Assembly: GCA_020025305.1 (NCBI GenBank)
Contig: JAHHSG010000007.1
Span: 1-64,000 of the forward strand
Reading direction: 5' to 3'
DNA: 64,000 bases
Origin: Oscillospiraceae bacterium
Lineage (GTDB): Bacteria; Bacillota; Clostridia; Oscillospirales; Oscillospiraceae
This document shows positions 32,453 to 41,375 of this stretch, piece after piece. The position numbers were made by a program, and so were the translations under genes. Within the stretch, counting starts at the first letter, position 1. Each line of letters begins with the position of its first letter. Under the pieces are notes generated by a model. It searched no databases and was not told the origin of the DNA. It worked only from the letters and a program-made list of their open reading frames with translations.

Positions 32453-34342
32453 CTATGATGACAGGTCATGCACATGCAGCGCCCGAATGGCATTGAGCAC
32501 TGCCAGTACCATCACGCCCACATCGGCGAAGATCGCCAGCCACATATTGGCAAGACCAATCGCACTGAGAATAAGGCAGCCAAATTTTACCACCAACGCC
32601 AAGACAATATTCTGCCGAACAATTCCAATGCACTTGCGTGCAATTTTGATTCCCTTGACAATCTGCAGCGGATCATCATCCATCAGCACTACATCAGCGG
32701 CCTCAATGGCTGCATCGGAACCCATCGCCCCCATGGCGATGCCCACATCGGCCCGGGTCAATACCGGCGCATCGTTGATGCCATCGCCTACAAAGGCTAC
32801 CTTCCCGCCTCTCATGTCCCCTAACAGCTGCTCCACTCGCTCCACCTTATCCCCGGGCAGCAGCTCACTTTGCACCTCATCCACGCCCAGCTCCGCAGCC
32901 ACCTGCTGAGCCGCCCGATGTCGGTCACCGGTCAACATGATTGTCCGTGTCACACCCAAGGCTTTCAGTGCCTCCACTGCCGCTCTGGCGTGGGGCTTTA
33001 CAACATCGGAGATGAGGATGTGTCCCACATACGCACCATCCACCGCTACATGGATCACCGTCCCGGCACTATGGCAGTCTTGATAGTCGATATGCTGCTT
33101 CTCCATCAGCTTATCATTGCCGATGGTCACTTTCTGCCCATCCACCATAGCCACAACGCCATGACCGCTGATTTCCTCGATCTCACCCACCCGGCTGCGA
33201 TCTATCTCACCGCCATATGCCCGCTGCAAACTCTTGCTGATGGGGTGATTGGAAGCGCATTCCGCCAAGGCGGCATACTCCAACAGCCGATGCTCTTCGA
33301 TTTGATTGTGATGAATCCCCACCACTTGAAATGTGCCCTCCGTCAGTGTGCCGGTCTTATCAAACACCACACACTTCACCTGAGCCAACGTTTCCAGATA
33401 GTTGGAACCCTTAATGAGTACACCTTCTTTACTGGCACCACCAAGACCCGCAAAAAAGCTGAGCGGCACACTGATGACCAGCGCACAGGGGCAGCTGACC
33501 ACTAAAAAGATCAGTGCTCGATAGGCCCAGATCCCCCATTGCGGTACCAGCCCTAAAAACAACAGACGCACCAGCGGCGGCAGCAATACCAGCGCCAAAG
33601 CGCTGCCGCATACAGCCGGCGTATAGACCCGGGCAAAGCGAGCGATAAAATCCTCAGCCCTCGACTTCCGGGAGCTGGCATTTTCTACCAAATCCAGAAT
33701 CTTAGAGACAGTGGACTCTCCAAATTCCTTGGTGGTCTGCACCTTCAAAAGGCCGCTGAGGTTGATACAGCCGCTGACGATACCGTCGCCTGCCGCCACA
33801 TCTCTCGGAATACTTTCACCGGTCAGGGCCACCGTATCAAGACTGGAACTGCCCTCCAGCACCACACCGTCCAGCGGCACCTTTTCACCGGGCTGCACCA
33901 CAATAACGCTGCCCACAGCTACCTCCTGCGGATCTACCTGCTGTAACTCCCCGTCCACTTCCACATTGGCGTAATCGGGACGAATATCCATGAGCGCAGC
34001 AATATTTTTCCGGCTCTTACCCACAGCATAGCTCTGAAACAGCTCACCAATCTGGTAGAAGAGCATCACAGCGATGCCCTCCAGATAGTCACCGCTCTTT
34101 GTGTGGATGGCCAGTACAAAAGCACCTACCGTAGCAATGGCCATGAGGAAGTTCTCATCAAAGACACGGCGGTTTAAAATACCGCGCAATGCCTTGCGTA
34201 AAATGTCTCCGCCAATCACAAGATAAACGATCAGATAGAGAGCCAACCGCAGTGCGCCGGTGGTTTCTACCAATTGCAGCACTACCAGCATCAAAGCCGT
34301 CGCCACAATGCGCAGAAGCATTTTCTTTTGCTTTTTATTCAC
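32453..34342 (-). CDS. Heavy-metal P1B-type ATPase (Zn/Cd/Co type)
   Basis: 629 residues. It has six to eight membrane segments, the transport-site motif SCPCALV, the phosphorylation site DKTGTLTEG, the HP motif in SNHPISK, and GDGINDAP. Unlike many members it has no N-terminal HMA domain; that domain is a separate small protein upstream (34391-34609). The CPC motif suggests Zn, Cd, Pb or Co export. The start is a GTG at 34342 within a purine-rich stretch (GGAGGAGAGGAGAGGGAC). Confidence 0.93.
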   Translation of the reverse strand: MNKKQKKMLLRIVATALMLVVLQLVETTGALRLALYLIVYLVIGGDILRKALRGILNRRVFDENFLMAIATVGAFVLAIHTKSGDYLEGIAVMLFYQIGELFQSYAVGKSRKNIAALMDIRPDYANVEVDGELQQVDPQEVAVGSVIVVQPGEKVPLDGVVLEGSSSLDTVALTGESIPRDVAAGDGIVSGCINLSGLLKVQTTKEFGESTVSKILDLVENASSRKSRAEDFIARFARVYTPAVCGSALALVLLPPLVRLLFLGLVPQWGIWAYRALIFLVVSCPCALVISVPLSFFAGLGGASKEGVLIKGSNYLETLAQVKCVVFDKTGTLTEGTFQVVGIHHNQIEEHRLLEYAALAECASNHPISKSLQRAYGGEIDRSRVGEIEEISGHGVVAMVDGQKVTIGNDKLMEKQHIDYQDCHSAGTVIHVAVDGAYVGHILISDVVKPHARAAVEALKALGVTRTIMLTGDRHRAAQQVAAELGVDEVQSELLPGDKVERVEQLLGDMRGGKVAFVGDGINDAPVLTRADVGIAMGAMGSDAAIEAADVVLMDDDPLQIVKGIKIARKCIGIVRQNIVLALVVKFGCLILSAIGLANMWLAIFADVGVMVLAVLNAIRALHVHDLSS

Positions 34343-34390
34343 GTCCCTCTCCTCTCCTCCGTCTTTCCCGCAGCTCCTATACGTCTACCC

Positions 34391-34609
34391 TCAAAGCTCA
34401 ATCTCACAGTCTGACTCTACCTTTTTGCAAGCCTTGCGTACCTCCTTCATCACTTGGCTCGGCTCCTGTCCGTCCTCAAATTCCACGATCATCTTCTGGG
34501 TCATGAAGTTCACCGTGGCGGTCGCAACGCCAGCCACCTTCCGAGTGGTGGCCTCCATCAAATTAGCGCAGTTGGCGCAATCTACCTCAATATTATAGGT
34601 CTTCTTCAT
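34391..34609 (-). CDS. Heavy-metal-associated (HMA) domain protein
   Basis: 72 residues, a stand-alone HMA fold. It has the metal site VDCANCAN (C-x-x-C), an expected beta-alpha-beta pattern and an acidic end (ESDCEIEL) with two further Cys near the C-terminus. The start at 34609 has GGAGGG upstream. It is probably a metallochaperone or detached regulatory domain delivering metal to the P-type ATPase 48 bases downstream. Confidence 0.9.
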   Translation of the reverse strand: MKKTYNIEVDCANCANLMEATTRKVAGVATATVNFMTQKMIVEFEDGQEPSQVMKEVRKACKKVESDCEIEL

Positions 34610-34639
34610 AGGACTGTTCCCTCCGTCAAAATAAGATGT

Positions 34640-34681
34640 AACAATTAAGTTCTTGTTTAATTGTTCTGTTTGCAGTATAAT
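34640..34681 (+). promoter_or_regulatory. Promoter and ArsR-type operator of the metal-efflux divergon
   Basis: The palindrome AACAATTAA-N8-TTAATTGTT (34640-34665) overlaps a plus-strand promoter (TTGTTT 34653-34658, 17 bases, TATAAT 34676-34681). It lies between the divergent regulator and HMA/ATPase genes, so one bound regulator could control both sides. Confidence 0.65.
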
Positions 34682-34768
34682 CATCACAGAAACGAAAATC
34701 AATCCCTCCGCCCCATGCACTTCTGTTCGGGCGAAGAACACTTCCAAAAGGCACAAAAGGAGAAAACA

Positions 34769-35497
34769 ATGGAGCATCTCATGCTGCCCCACCACCACGG
34801 CGAGAGTGCACAGGCAGAACATCTGCGCCGGGAATTGGTAAAAATCCGACAGTTTGATACCGTGGCGGAAATCTTCCGCCAGCTGGGTGATCCCATCCGC
34901 GTCCGCATTTTCTGGCTGCTCAGTCATCAAGAGGAGTGCGTTGTCAATATCTCTGCAATGCTGCAGATGTCCAGCCCCGCCGTGTCCCACCATCTGCGTT
35001 CGCTGCACGATTGCGGCCTGATCGTCAGCCGCCGCTGCGGTAAAGAGGTCTACTACCGCGCCGCCGACACGGAGGAGTGCCGTTTACTTCACAAAACGAC
35101 AGAGCAGATCATGGAGATTGCTTGCCCCAAAACAGCAGCAACTCTCCATGGCGCACCGGAGGAAATCATCCGTCAGGTCCATGAGTACCTCACCGAGCAT
35201 TTGGCGCAACGCATCACCATTGAGGAACTCTCCCGACAGTTTTTAATGAATCCCACCACGCTGAAATCCACCTTTAAAAAGGTATACGGCAACTCCTTGG
35301 CCGCCCACATAAAAGAGCACCGCATGGCCGAAGCAGCTCGGCTGCTGCTGGGCACCGGCCAAAGTGTGGCTGAAATTGCCCGTGCGGTTGGTTACGACAG
35401 CCAAAGCCGCTTTACCGCTGCTTTTAAAGAGGCCTACGGAGTACTGCCTACCGAATACCGCAGGCATGTACCGTCATATGACCGAAAAGAGCCGTGA
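34769..35497 (+). CDS. ArsR-AraC fusion transcriptional regulator
   Basis: 242 residues from the ATG at 34769 (AAAGGAG upstream). The N-terminal ArsR-type winged helix (about 25-110) shows FRQLGDPIRVRIFWLL, a cysteine in ECVVNISAML at the CadC-like position, and SSPAVSHHLRSLHDCGLI. The C-terminal AraC-type double helix-turn-helix (about 135-235) includes QSVAEIARAVGYDSQSRFT and GVLPTEYRR. N-terminal His-rich MLPHHHGE may also bind metal. It probably senses metal through the ArsR part and controls the divergent efflux genes. Two DNA-binding families in one chain is uncommon. Confidence 0.85.
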   Translation: MEHLMLPHHHGESAQAEHLRRELVKIRQFDTVAEIFRQLGDPIRVRIFWLLSHQEECVVNISAMLQMSSPAVSHHLRSLHDCGLIVSRRCGKEVYYRAADTEECRLLHKTTEQIMEIACPKTAATLHGAPEEIIRQVHEYLTEHLAQRITIEELSRQFLMNPTTLKSTFKKVYGNSLAAHIKEHRMAEAARLLLGTGQSVAEIARAVGYDSQSRFTAAFKEAYGVLPTEYRRHVPSYDRKEP

Positions 35498-35520
35498 TCC
35501 TGGAGATCACGGCTCTTTTC
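35484..35520. terminator. Bidirectional terminator
   Basis: A 16-bp perfect stem (GAAAAGAGCCGTGATC and complement, arms 35484-35499 and 35505-35520) with a 5-base loop. It overlaps the last codons of the regulator gene and serves the convergent DUF454 gene. Confidence 0.85.
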
Positions 35521-35526
35521 GTGGTA

Positions 35527-35928
35527 TCAAGACTGGCAAGATTCCTCTGCCGGGGCAGGTGTCAACGTTTTGACACCAAAAAGGAAGTAGATCAGATGGA
35601 ACACCCATACACACCCCAGCACGATGCGCCCCACCGGCACAGCGTGCATCATGATAAATCCCACTGACATCAGCAGCGTCACCGTCACCATAATGCGCAC
35701 CTTTGTCTTTTTCGTCATACCTTTGCCGGCCACATAGCTGGCAAGATTATCCTGATAGAGCTTTGTGCTCACAAACCAACTGTGCAGCTTCTCCGAGCTG
35801 CGGGCAAAACAGAAGGCCGCCAGCAGTAAAAACGGAAAGGCAGGCAGCAGCGGAAGCACCGCACCTACAGCGCCTAGCCCAAGGCCCAAACATCCCAATA
35901 CCATATAGAGAATCTTTTTAATGTTCAT
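35527..35928 (-). CDS. DUF454/YbaN family membrane protein
   Basis: 133 residues. It begins MNIKKILYMVLGCLGLGLGAVGAVLPLLPAFPFLLLAAFCFARSS in outline, the hallmark PLLPAFPFLLLAAFCFARSS block of YbaN-like inner-membrane proteins, with two further hydrophobic segments. Function unknown. Its start overlaps the stop of the YgbA-like gene by 11 bases, so it is the last gene of the four-gene operon controlled from 39760-39790. Confidence 0.85.
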   Translation of the reverse strand: MNIKKILYMVLGCLGLGLGAVGAVLPLLPAFPFLLLAAFCFARSSEKLHSWFVSTKLYQDNLASYVAGKGMTKKTKVRIMVTVTLLMSVGFIMMHAVPVGRIVLGCVWVFHLIYFLFGVKTLTPAPAEESCQS

Positions 35929-36259
35929 CTTCTTTATCCAATCTACGTCGTTCCTTCTTCGTTTCCACCACATGGCGCACTGCCATGATCGGGTGATAGA
36001 ATATCATGCGCGGTCCTGAAAAGCGCATAACCTCTCGGATTTTTTGCCGCATTTCCGGGCGGTAACAATGCACCTTACAGTTGGCGCAAAAGGTTTTTGT
36101 CTCCATAAAAGGACAATGCTCACTACGGTTTCTGGCATAAGCCTCCAGCGCTGCACACCCACTGCACAGCTGCTTGCCCCCATGCTTTTTCTTACAGTAG
36201 AGGGAAATCATCAAAGAGACAGTTTTTTTCTCCCGCTGCCGTTTTTTCTCAATATTCAT
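35918..36259 (-). CDS. YgbA-like (nitrous-oxide-stimulated promoter family) protein
   Basis: 113 residues, basic and Cys-rich: LCSGCAAL, HCPFMETKTFCANCKVHCY. The Cys pattern and the ending MRFSGPRMIFYHPIMAVRHV mark the YgbA family, linked in enteric bacteria to nitric-oxide stress. The cysteines probably bind a metal or Fe-S cluster. The start shares one base with the preceding ABC gene's stop. Its place in an operon with iron-type operator sites fits a role in metal or nitrosative stress. Confidence 0.85.
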   Translation of the reverse strand: MNIEKKRQREKKTVSLMISLYCKKKHGGKQLCSGCAALEAYARNRSEHCPFMETKTFCANCKVHCYRPEMRQKIREVMRFSGPRMIFYHPIMAVRHVVETKKERRRLDKEDEH

Positions 36260-37902
36260 CAGCTCATTCTTCCGTTTTCTACGGAGTAAGCCACGTCCGA
36301 AATTCCCATGGTAGATTTACGGTGGGACACCAATACTACCGTCTTTTCGCCTCGCTCTTCATGGAGGGAACGGAGAATCACCGCCTCGTTGAGACTGTCG
36401 AGATTGCTGGTAGGTTCATCCAGCAGCAGGAAGGGTGCATTGTGGAGGAAGGCACGCGCCAGCCCTAATCGCTGCCGCTCACCACCGGAGAGGGTATCTC
36501 CCAACTCGCCTACGGGCGTATCATAGCCCTGCGGAAGCTGCATGATAAAATCGTGGACAGATGCCTTCTTGCAGGCTTCCATGATTTCCTCATCCGTAGC
36601 GTCCAGCTTGGCAATGCGCAGATTGCTGCCAATAGAGTCATGGAAGAGATGGGTCTCCTGTGTCACAAAGCTCTCCATGTCACGGAGGTTCGTGGTGTTT
36701 ATTTCATTCACATCCCTACCGGAGATGCGCACGGTGCCCTTCTGGGTTTCCCAGAAGCGCATCAACAACTTGAGGAGGGTGGATTTGCCGCTGCCGCTGC
36801 GGCCCACAATCCCCACCACCTGTTTTTCCGGAATCTGCAAAGAGAAGTCAGAGAGGATCTCCTCCTCACCGTCATAGGTAAAGGTGATGTGCTCTGCAGA
36901 AGCACCGGTGAAAGACACCTCTTCTCTTCCGGAAATCTCCTCCACGGCAGGCCTCTCTTCCAAAATATCCAACACGCGGTTGCCTGCGGCAAAGGTGTTT
37001 TGCAGTGTAGCTCCCAGCGCCGCCAGTGCTACCACGGGGCCGAAAGAGCTCATCAGCGCCAACGTCACGGTCAATGCACCGCTAAAAGGAACAATCTGCA
37101 CAGAGAGGAGCAGCATAGCCATATCAAAGAGCAGCATCACCGTATTGGTCAGCGCCGTATTGAGGGATGCTGTGCGCTTCATGCGCTGCTCATCCCCGGA
37201 AAGCTCGTCCGTCATCTCATTCATGCGGTCTACACGCTGCTGCCCCTGTCCAAACTGCTGAATCTCCGGCAGACCACGGAGGCTATCGAGCACAAAACTG
37301 GCCAGATTGCCGGATTGATCCCGAAAATGCAGTCCGTCGCTGCCGCTTGCCTTAGAAGTGAGCAGAGGAATCACCACACCCACCACCATATAGGCAGCCA
37401 GTGCCAGCAGTCCCAGCGCCCAGTGATACACACTGATAAAGACTACCATCACCACTGTAAAGAGCACAGCAATGCACACCGGTGAGACGGTGTGGGCATA
37501 AAATACCTCTAATAACTCAATATCTGAGGTGATGATGCTGATCAGGTTGCCCTTGTCCTTGCCCTCCAGCTTGGCCGGGGTCAGACGGCGCAGCGCCCCG
37601 AATACCTTATCCCGGATCAACGCCAGCAGTTTGAATGCGATGAAATGGTTGCAGGCCTGCTCTGCATAGCGCAAAAAGCCGCGCAGCAGTGCAAACACCG
37701 CTAAACACACAAAAATGACCGTCAGGGACAAACTATTCCCCAACCCCAGCAGCTCCAGTACGGCGAAGCCACCGTATACCGTAATAAAGGCGGCACACAG
37801 ATGACCCACAAGGCCCATCAGCACGGCCAGTACCATATAACCGATCAGCGGCTTTACCAATCCCACTAACCGCGTCATTACAATCCATCCGCTTCGCTTC
37901 AT
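36259..37902 (-). CDS. ABC exporter-fold protein, second half-transporter
   Basis: About 547 residues from the ATG at 37902, which overlaps the upstream stop (ATGA). Six membrane segments (to about 300) are fused to an ATPase domain with GIVGRSGSGKST, LSGGERQRLGLARA and LLLDEPTSNLD. It pairs with the preceding gene as a heterodimer. Such pairs include CydDC (thiol export for cytochrome bd) and siderophore-uptake pairs of the IrtAB/YbtPQ type. The iron-type operator in front of the operon leans toward the metal-related option. Confidence 0.88.
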   Translation of the reverse strand: MKRSGWIVMTRLVGLVKPLIGYMVLAVLMGLVGHLCAAFITVYGGFAVLELLGLGNSLSLTVIFVCLAVFALLRGFLRYAEQACNHFIAFKLLALIRDKVFGALRRLTPAKLEGKDKGNLISIITSDIELLEVFYAHTVSPVCIAVLFTVVMVVFISVYHWALGLLALAAYMVVGVVIPLLTSKASGSDGLHFRDQSGNLASFVLDSLRGLPEIQQFGQGQQRVDRMNEMTDELSGDEQRMKRTASLNTALTNTVMLLFDMAMLLLSVQIVPFSGALTVTLALMSSFGPVVALAALGATLQNTFAAGNRVLDILEERPAVEEISGREEVSFTGASAEHITFTYDGEEEILSDFSLQIPEKQVVGIVGRSGSGKSTLLKLLMRFWETQKGTVRISGRDVNEINTTNLRDMESFVTQETHLFHDSIGSNLRIAKLDATDEEIMEACKKASVHDFIMQLPQGYDTPVGELGDTLSGGERQRLGLARAFLHNAPFLLLDEPTSNLDSLNEAVILRSLHEERGEKTVVLVSHRKSTMGISDVAYSVENGRMS

Positions 37903-39638
37903 CGTACCTCTTCCTTCCCGTAGTGCTCCAGTTCCTGCTGGGTACGCCAAAGGGCACTGTAAGCACCCATGTGGCTCAAAAGTTCCCTATGTGTACCGCT
38001 CTCAGCCAGCGTCCCGTGCTCCAATACATAAATCTTATCCGCTTCCACCACATTGGCCAGACGGTGAGAGATCAGAATGACCGTACAAGTCCCATTGAGT
38101 CCCTTGATTTCCTGCATCAGATCATTTTCGCTCTCCACATCAATATTAGAGGTGGCCTCATCGAAGATATAGACTGGTGTATGGCGTAAAAGTGCACGAG
38201 CCATGGCAAGCCGCTGGCGCTGTCCTCCGGAAAGATTGGCAGCTTGCTCCATCAATTCCGTGTCCAGTCCCTGCTCACTGCGGAGGAAATCTGCCAAGCG
38301 GACCTGTGTCAATGCCTTCCACATTTCCTCTTCTGTCGCCTGAGGCGCACCCATCCGTAAGTTCTCACGCACGGTTCCCTTAAAGAGATAGCTTTGGTGA
38401 CCTACATAGGTAAAGGAGGCCAGCAGACTCTCATCGGAGATCTCCGACAGCGGTACACCACCGACGGTGAGCCGTCCCTCATAGCTACGGTTGCGCCCCA
38501 TAAAAATAGATGCCATCGTAGATTTACCGCTGCCGCTCTCACCCACAATGGCAGTAAAACTACCCTGGGGAATATCCATCGTGAGATCATGGAGAATTTC
38601 ACGCTGTGCATCGTAGGAAAAGGTCAGGTTCTCACAGCGGATAGAGCAATCCTCCTCCGGCACACGCTCCATTCTTTCGGGTGGCTCGGGCAGATCTAAG
38701 AGGTGGAAAATTTTATCTGATGCTGCCATACCGTTCATAGCAATGTGGAAGAAAGACCCCAGTTGCCGCATGGGCAGGAAGAAATCCGCCGCCAGCAGAA
38801 TAATCAGCAAGCAGCCCCGCAGATCTACATGATGACTCCGGAACTGCAGCGCCGCTAAAATCATGCCCAGCGCCGCACCGCCATAGGCGATCAGATCCAT
38901 GATGGTGATGGAGTTGAGCTGCATGGTCAGTACCTTCATCGTGATCTTACGGAACTTCTCTGCCTGCTCATTCATTTCTCGGTGCTTGAAATCATCTGCC
39001 TGATAGATTTTCAACGTGGTGAGTCCCTGCAAATTCTCCAAGAACGTATCGCCCAGCGCCGTATACTCCCCCCAATACTTGCCCAGCAGCTTCTTTGCCC
39101 ATGTCTGCACAGCGGCAATAGTCACTGGGATCAGGGGCACACATAGCAGCAGTACCAGCGCCGCCGGCACATTTACCGTACACAGTACTGCAAAGAGTGT
39201 CAGCGGTGCCAACATCGCATAAAAAAACTGCGGAAGGTAGGCCCCGAAGTAGGTCTCCAGCTGATCCACACCCTCGGTGGCTACCTGCACCACCTGACTG
39301 GTCTGTACCTGCTCTTTATAGGAAGCACCCAGACGCAGCAGCTTTTGATAGATTTTCTCCCGCAGTGTCTTTTTCACCGCTTTCGAGGAGAGATACCCCA
39401 TCTTTCCAGCCAAAGTGGTGCAAACAAAGCGAATGATGAGCATCACACCCACGATTGCCACCGTTTTGCCTATGGCCCTGCCATCCACAGTCCTATCGTA
39501 AGCTTGCTGCAGAAGTGATGCCACAGCGCCCATCATGCCGATGTTGGCCAGCAGCGCGCCCCACTGCAGCCCTACATGGGCGGCAATATATTTCTTACTC
39601 TCTTTCACTGTGCCTATCAGGCGTTTATTGATCATCAT
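37899..39638 (-). CDS. ABC exporter-fold protein, first half-transporter
   Basis: 579 residues. Six membrane segments (to about 310) precede an ATPase domain with AIVGESGSGKST, LSGGQRQRLAMARA and VYIFDEATSNID. It is the first gene of the operon; AGGAG lies 10 bases before the ATG. It forms a heterodimer with the product of 36259-37902. CydD-like by general pattern, but no cytochrome bd genes are in the window, and siderophore or heme-related substrates are possible. Confidence 0.88.
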   Translation of the reverse strand: MMINKRLIGTVKESKKYIAAHVGLQWGALLANIGMMGAVASLLQQAYDRTVDGRAIGKTVAIVGVMLIIRFVCTTLAGKMGYLSSKAVKKTLREKIYQKLLRLGASYKEQVQTSQVVQVATEGVDQLETYFGAYLPQFFYAMLAPLTLFAVLCTVNVPAALVLLLCVPLIPVTIAAVQTWAKKLLGKYWGEYTALGDTFLENLQGLTTLKIYQADDFKHREMNEQAEKFRKITMKVLTMQLNSITIMDLIAYGGAALGMILAALQFRSHHVDLRGCLLIILLAADFFLPMRQLGSFFHIAMNGMAASDKIFHLLDLPEPPERMERVPEEDCSIRCENLTFSYDAQREILHDLTMDIPQGSFTAIVGESGSGKSTMASIFMGRNRSYEGRLTVGGVPLSEISDESLLASFTYVGHQSYLFKGTVRENLRMGAPQATEEEMWKALTQVRLADFLRSEQGLDTELMEQAANLSGGQRQRLAMARALLRHTPVYIFDEATSNIDVESENDLMQEIKGLNGTCTVILISHRLANVVEADKIYVLEHGTLAESGTHRELLSHMGAYSALWRTQQELEHYGKEEVR

Positions 39639-39692
39639 TGGAACATTTCTCCTACCATAGCCGAGGTTTTGCTTTATGATGCCCCCTTAATA

Positions 39693-39789
39693 GTTAGCAT
39701 CTTCTAACCTAAGATCTTAAAAATGAGGGCATTCCGAAGTTAGCCCTCGCTAATTCTGTAATATAACATATAACCTCTTCCACTGTCAA
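39693..39789 (-). promoter_or_regulatory. Promoter with two GTTAG-N6-CTAAC palindromes (ABC/YgbA operon)
   Basis: On the minus strand TTGACA (39784-39789), 17 bases, TTATAT (39761-39766). Downstream of the -10 box are two palindromes read on the plus strand: GTTAG-CCCTCG-CTAAT (39739-39754, one mismatch) and GTTAG-CATCTT-CTAAC (39693-39708). Between them the transcript can form GAGGGC-N12-GCCCTC followed by ATTTTT. The palindromes resemble DtxR/IdeR-family metal-repressor sites. Confidence 0.65.
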
Positions 39790-39820
39790 CCCAATCCGAC
39801 ACATTTCTCCTGCAAACAAT

Positions 39821-39859
39821 GTAAAAGAGGGAGTATCTTTCGATCTCTCCCTCTTTTAC
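39821..39859 (-). terminator. Terminator after the flavodoxin gene
   Basis: A 13-bp perfect stem (GTAAAAGAGGGAG and complement, arms 39821-39833 and 39847-39859) with a 13-base loop. Confidence 0.75.
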
Positions 39860-39921
39860 ACTTGATGAATTTTAAAGGAGTACTTATGCTAACGACGCTC
39901 CTCCCCAAAAGGAGCCCCGTA

Positions 39922-40347
39922 TCAGCCTACAAGTGCCGCACCCAGTGCCCTGCACGCCTCCACCGCCGCATTATCCGGAGCTTCCAAGCAGGTAACGCTT
40001 TCACACACCAGATTGGCACCAGCCTCGCCGCAGACATTTTCCCAGTTGCTCATCCATTCCCCGTTGCCCCAGCCGTAGGAGCCGAAAAGGGCGATGCGTT
40101 TGCCGCTGAGCGCAGAGACACACGTATCAAACATGGGCTGGAAATCATATTCTTCCAGCACCTCGTTGCCCATGGCGGGGCAGCCAAAGGCAATAGCATC
40201 AAAGTCCTTCACCTGTTCGCTGGAGAAGTCAGTACAAACCATCACGGAAACTTCCGCACCGGCAGACTTGACACCCTCTGCCACAGCGTTGGCCATGGCC
40301 TCCGTATTCCCCGTACCGCTCCAAAAAACGACAGCAATTTTACTCAT
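39922..40347 (-). CDS. Short-chain flavodoxin
   Basis: 141 residues from the ATG at 40347 (AAGGCGG upstream). The N-terminal FMN phosphate loop is VFWSGTGNTEAMA (family consensus S/T-x-T-G-N-T), with IAFGCPAMGNE and LFGSYGWGNGEWM as the isoalloxazine-binding loops. Flavodoxins replace ferredoxin as electron carrier under iron limitation. It is the third gene of an operon led by iron-type palindromes, which agrees with that role. Confidence 0.93.
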   Translation of the reverse strand: MSKIAVVFWSGTGNTEAMANAVAEGVKSAGAEVSVMVCTDFSSEQVKDFDAIAFGCPAMGNEVLEEYDFQPMFDTCVSALSGKRIALFGSYGWGNGEWMSNWENVCGEAGANLVCESVTCLEAPDNAAVEACRALGAALVG

Positions 40348-40385
40348 AAAACATTCCGCCTTTCTATTTGAAAATAAAATTTTTA

Positions 40386-40937
40386 TCAACAAGCTACCGT
40401 CAGCTGTTCGATACTTTTTCCTTTCTGCCATTGATGACAATACACATCCGTGCACTTTTTATAGCGTGCAAACGTCTCCTGTGCCGCTTGCTCATCGCCG
40501 TATACTTTCCAGCACCCCACACACTTATAGCCGCAGGCTTTATGTTCAATGAATCCGCGGACATCCTCGGGAGGATAGCCCAAGAAGAGTCCGACCTCAT
40601 GGGGAAAATCCTCACCACTGCGAAATCTGGTGCACAGGCGGCACACGCAGGGGCCTACCTCGCTCTCTCGATAGCCGCAGCCAGTCAGAATTTCAACAGC
40701 AGCCGTGTCCTGCAACATTACCGATAAGGAGTCAGGTCGATAAACATAGATCAGCGCCCTCCCGCCCTCGAAGCGCAGCGGCAGCACACATAGACCTTTG
40801 GGCACCATCATCCGATTAAGATGTCGGATCTCCTCACAGAGTTCTTCCGGCGATGGACAGTCACACGGAAAAAGGCTTCCCGCCTTTATGCCCGCCAGCG
40901 TAGGAGAACAGTGCCGCACCAACAACTCATCTGACAT
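40386..40937 (-). CDS. DUF3793 family protein
   Basis: 183 residues from the ATG at 40937 (AAGGGGG upstream). Cys-rich in several places (LFPCDCPSP, VGPCVCRLCTRF, CGYKCVGCWKVYG, CTDVYC). The central EVGLFLGYPPEDVRGFIEHK block is the mark of DUF3793, a family often found next to flavodoxin and iron-transport genes in Clostridia. Function unknown; the cysteines suggest metal or cluster binding. Confidence 0.8.
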   Translation of the reverse strand: MSDELLVRHCSPTLAGIKAGSLFPCDCPSPEELCEEIRHLNRMMVPKGLCVLPLRFEGGRALIYVYRPDSLSVMLQDTAAVEILTGCGYRESEVGPCVCRLCTRFRSGEDFPHEVGLFLGYPPEDVRGFIEHKACGYKCVGCWKVYGDEQAAQETFARYKKCTDVYCHQWQKGKSIEQLTVAC

Positions 40938-40948
40938 GAACAGCCCCC

Positions 40949-41236
40949 TTATCCCACGTGCTGCTCCAGCACATTGCGCAGTGCCGCCATGGAGCTGGTG
41001 TGACATCGTGCCACATTTACATTCTGCCCCTTCACACAGCTCAGCGCCTTGTGTACCATCTTATGGGAAACTGTGCTGGTAAACAGCACCAGCAAGTCAG
41101 GAGTACCAATATCACGCATGGTACTGTTCATATGCATAATTACCTTGGCGGTGCAGTCATACTCACGGCACAGATCTTTATAGCGCCGTTCCATCCGCTC
41201 ATTCCCACCAACAATGACAACACTCATATATCGCAC
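40949..41236 (-). CDS. DUF2325 family protein
   Basis: 95 residues. It begins MRYMSVVIVGGNERMERRYKD and contains DLLVLFTSTVSHKMVHKAL and a basic, Cys/His-containing middle (VARCHTSSM). This matches DUF2325, a small Rossmann-like family of unknown function common in anaerobes. GGAGGTGCG precedes the start. First annotated gene of the DUF2325-DUF3793-flavodoxin operon. Confidence 0.8.
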   Translation of the reverse strand: MRYMSVVIVGGNERMERRYKDLCREYDCTAKVIMHMNSTMRDIGTPDLLVLFTSTVSHKMVHKALSCVKGQNVNVARCHTSSMAALRNVLEQHVG

Positions 41237-41243
41237 CTCCGTA

Positions 41244-41259
41244 GTTAGTCCAAGCTAAC
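41244..41259. promoter_or_regulatory. GTTAG-N6-CTAAC palindrome near the DUF2325 start
   Basis: GTTAG-TCCAAG-CTAAC, perfect 5-bp arms (6-bp including the flanking A/T), just upstream of the DUF2325 ribosome binding site. It contains the stop codon of the short leader ORF. Confidence 0.6.
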
Positions 41260-41311
41260 TCATGATCAAAAATCTTCCGCCGCCTAGTAAGTATCTCTCA
41301 GCCGTTCTCAT
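41255..41311 (-). CDS. 18-residue leader ORF
   Basis: An ATG at 41311 with AGGAGAG just upstream opens MRTAERYLLGGGRFLIMS and stops at 41255 inside the operator-like palindrome. In the RNA, CCGCCGC upstream can pair with GGCGGCGG inside the ORF, followed by AAGATTTTT, a terminator-like structure. Translation of the ORF would disrupt that hairpin, so this may be a leader peptide controlling the flavodoxin operon. It may also be a chance ORF. Confidence 0.4.
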   Translation of the reverse strand: MRTAERYLLGGGRFLIMS

Positions 41312-41375
41312 CAGCTCTCCTATGCAGCGGCGGTTTTATCAGCTTTTCACTAAAGGGAAAATTCCCTTTTTATTG

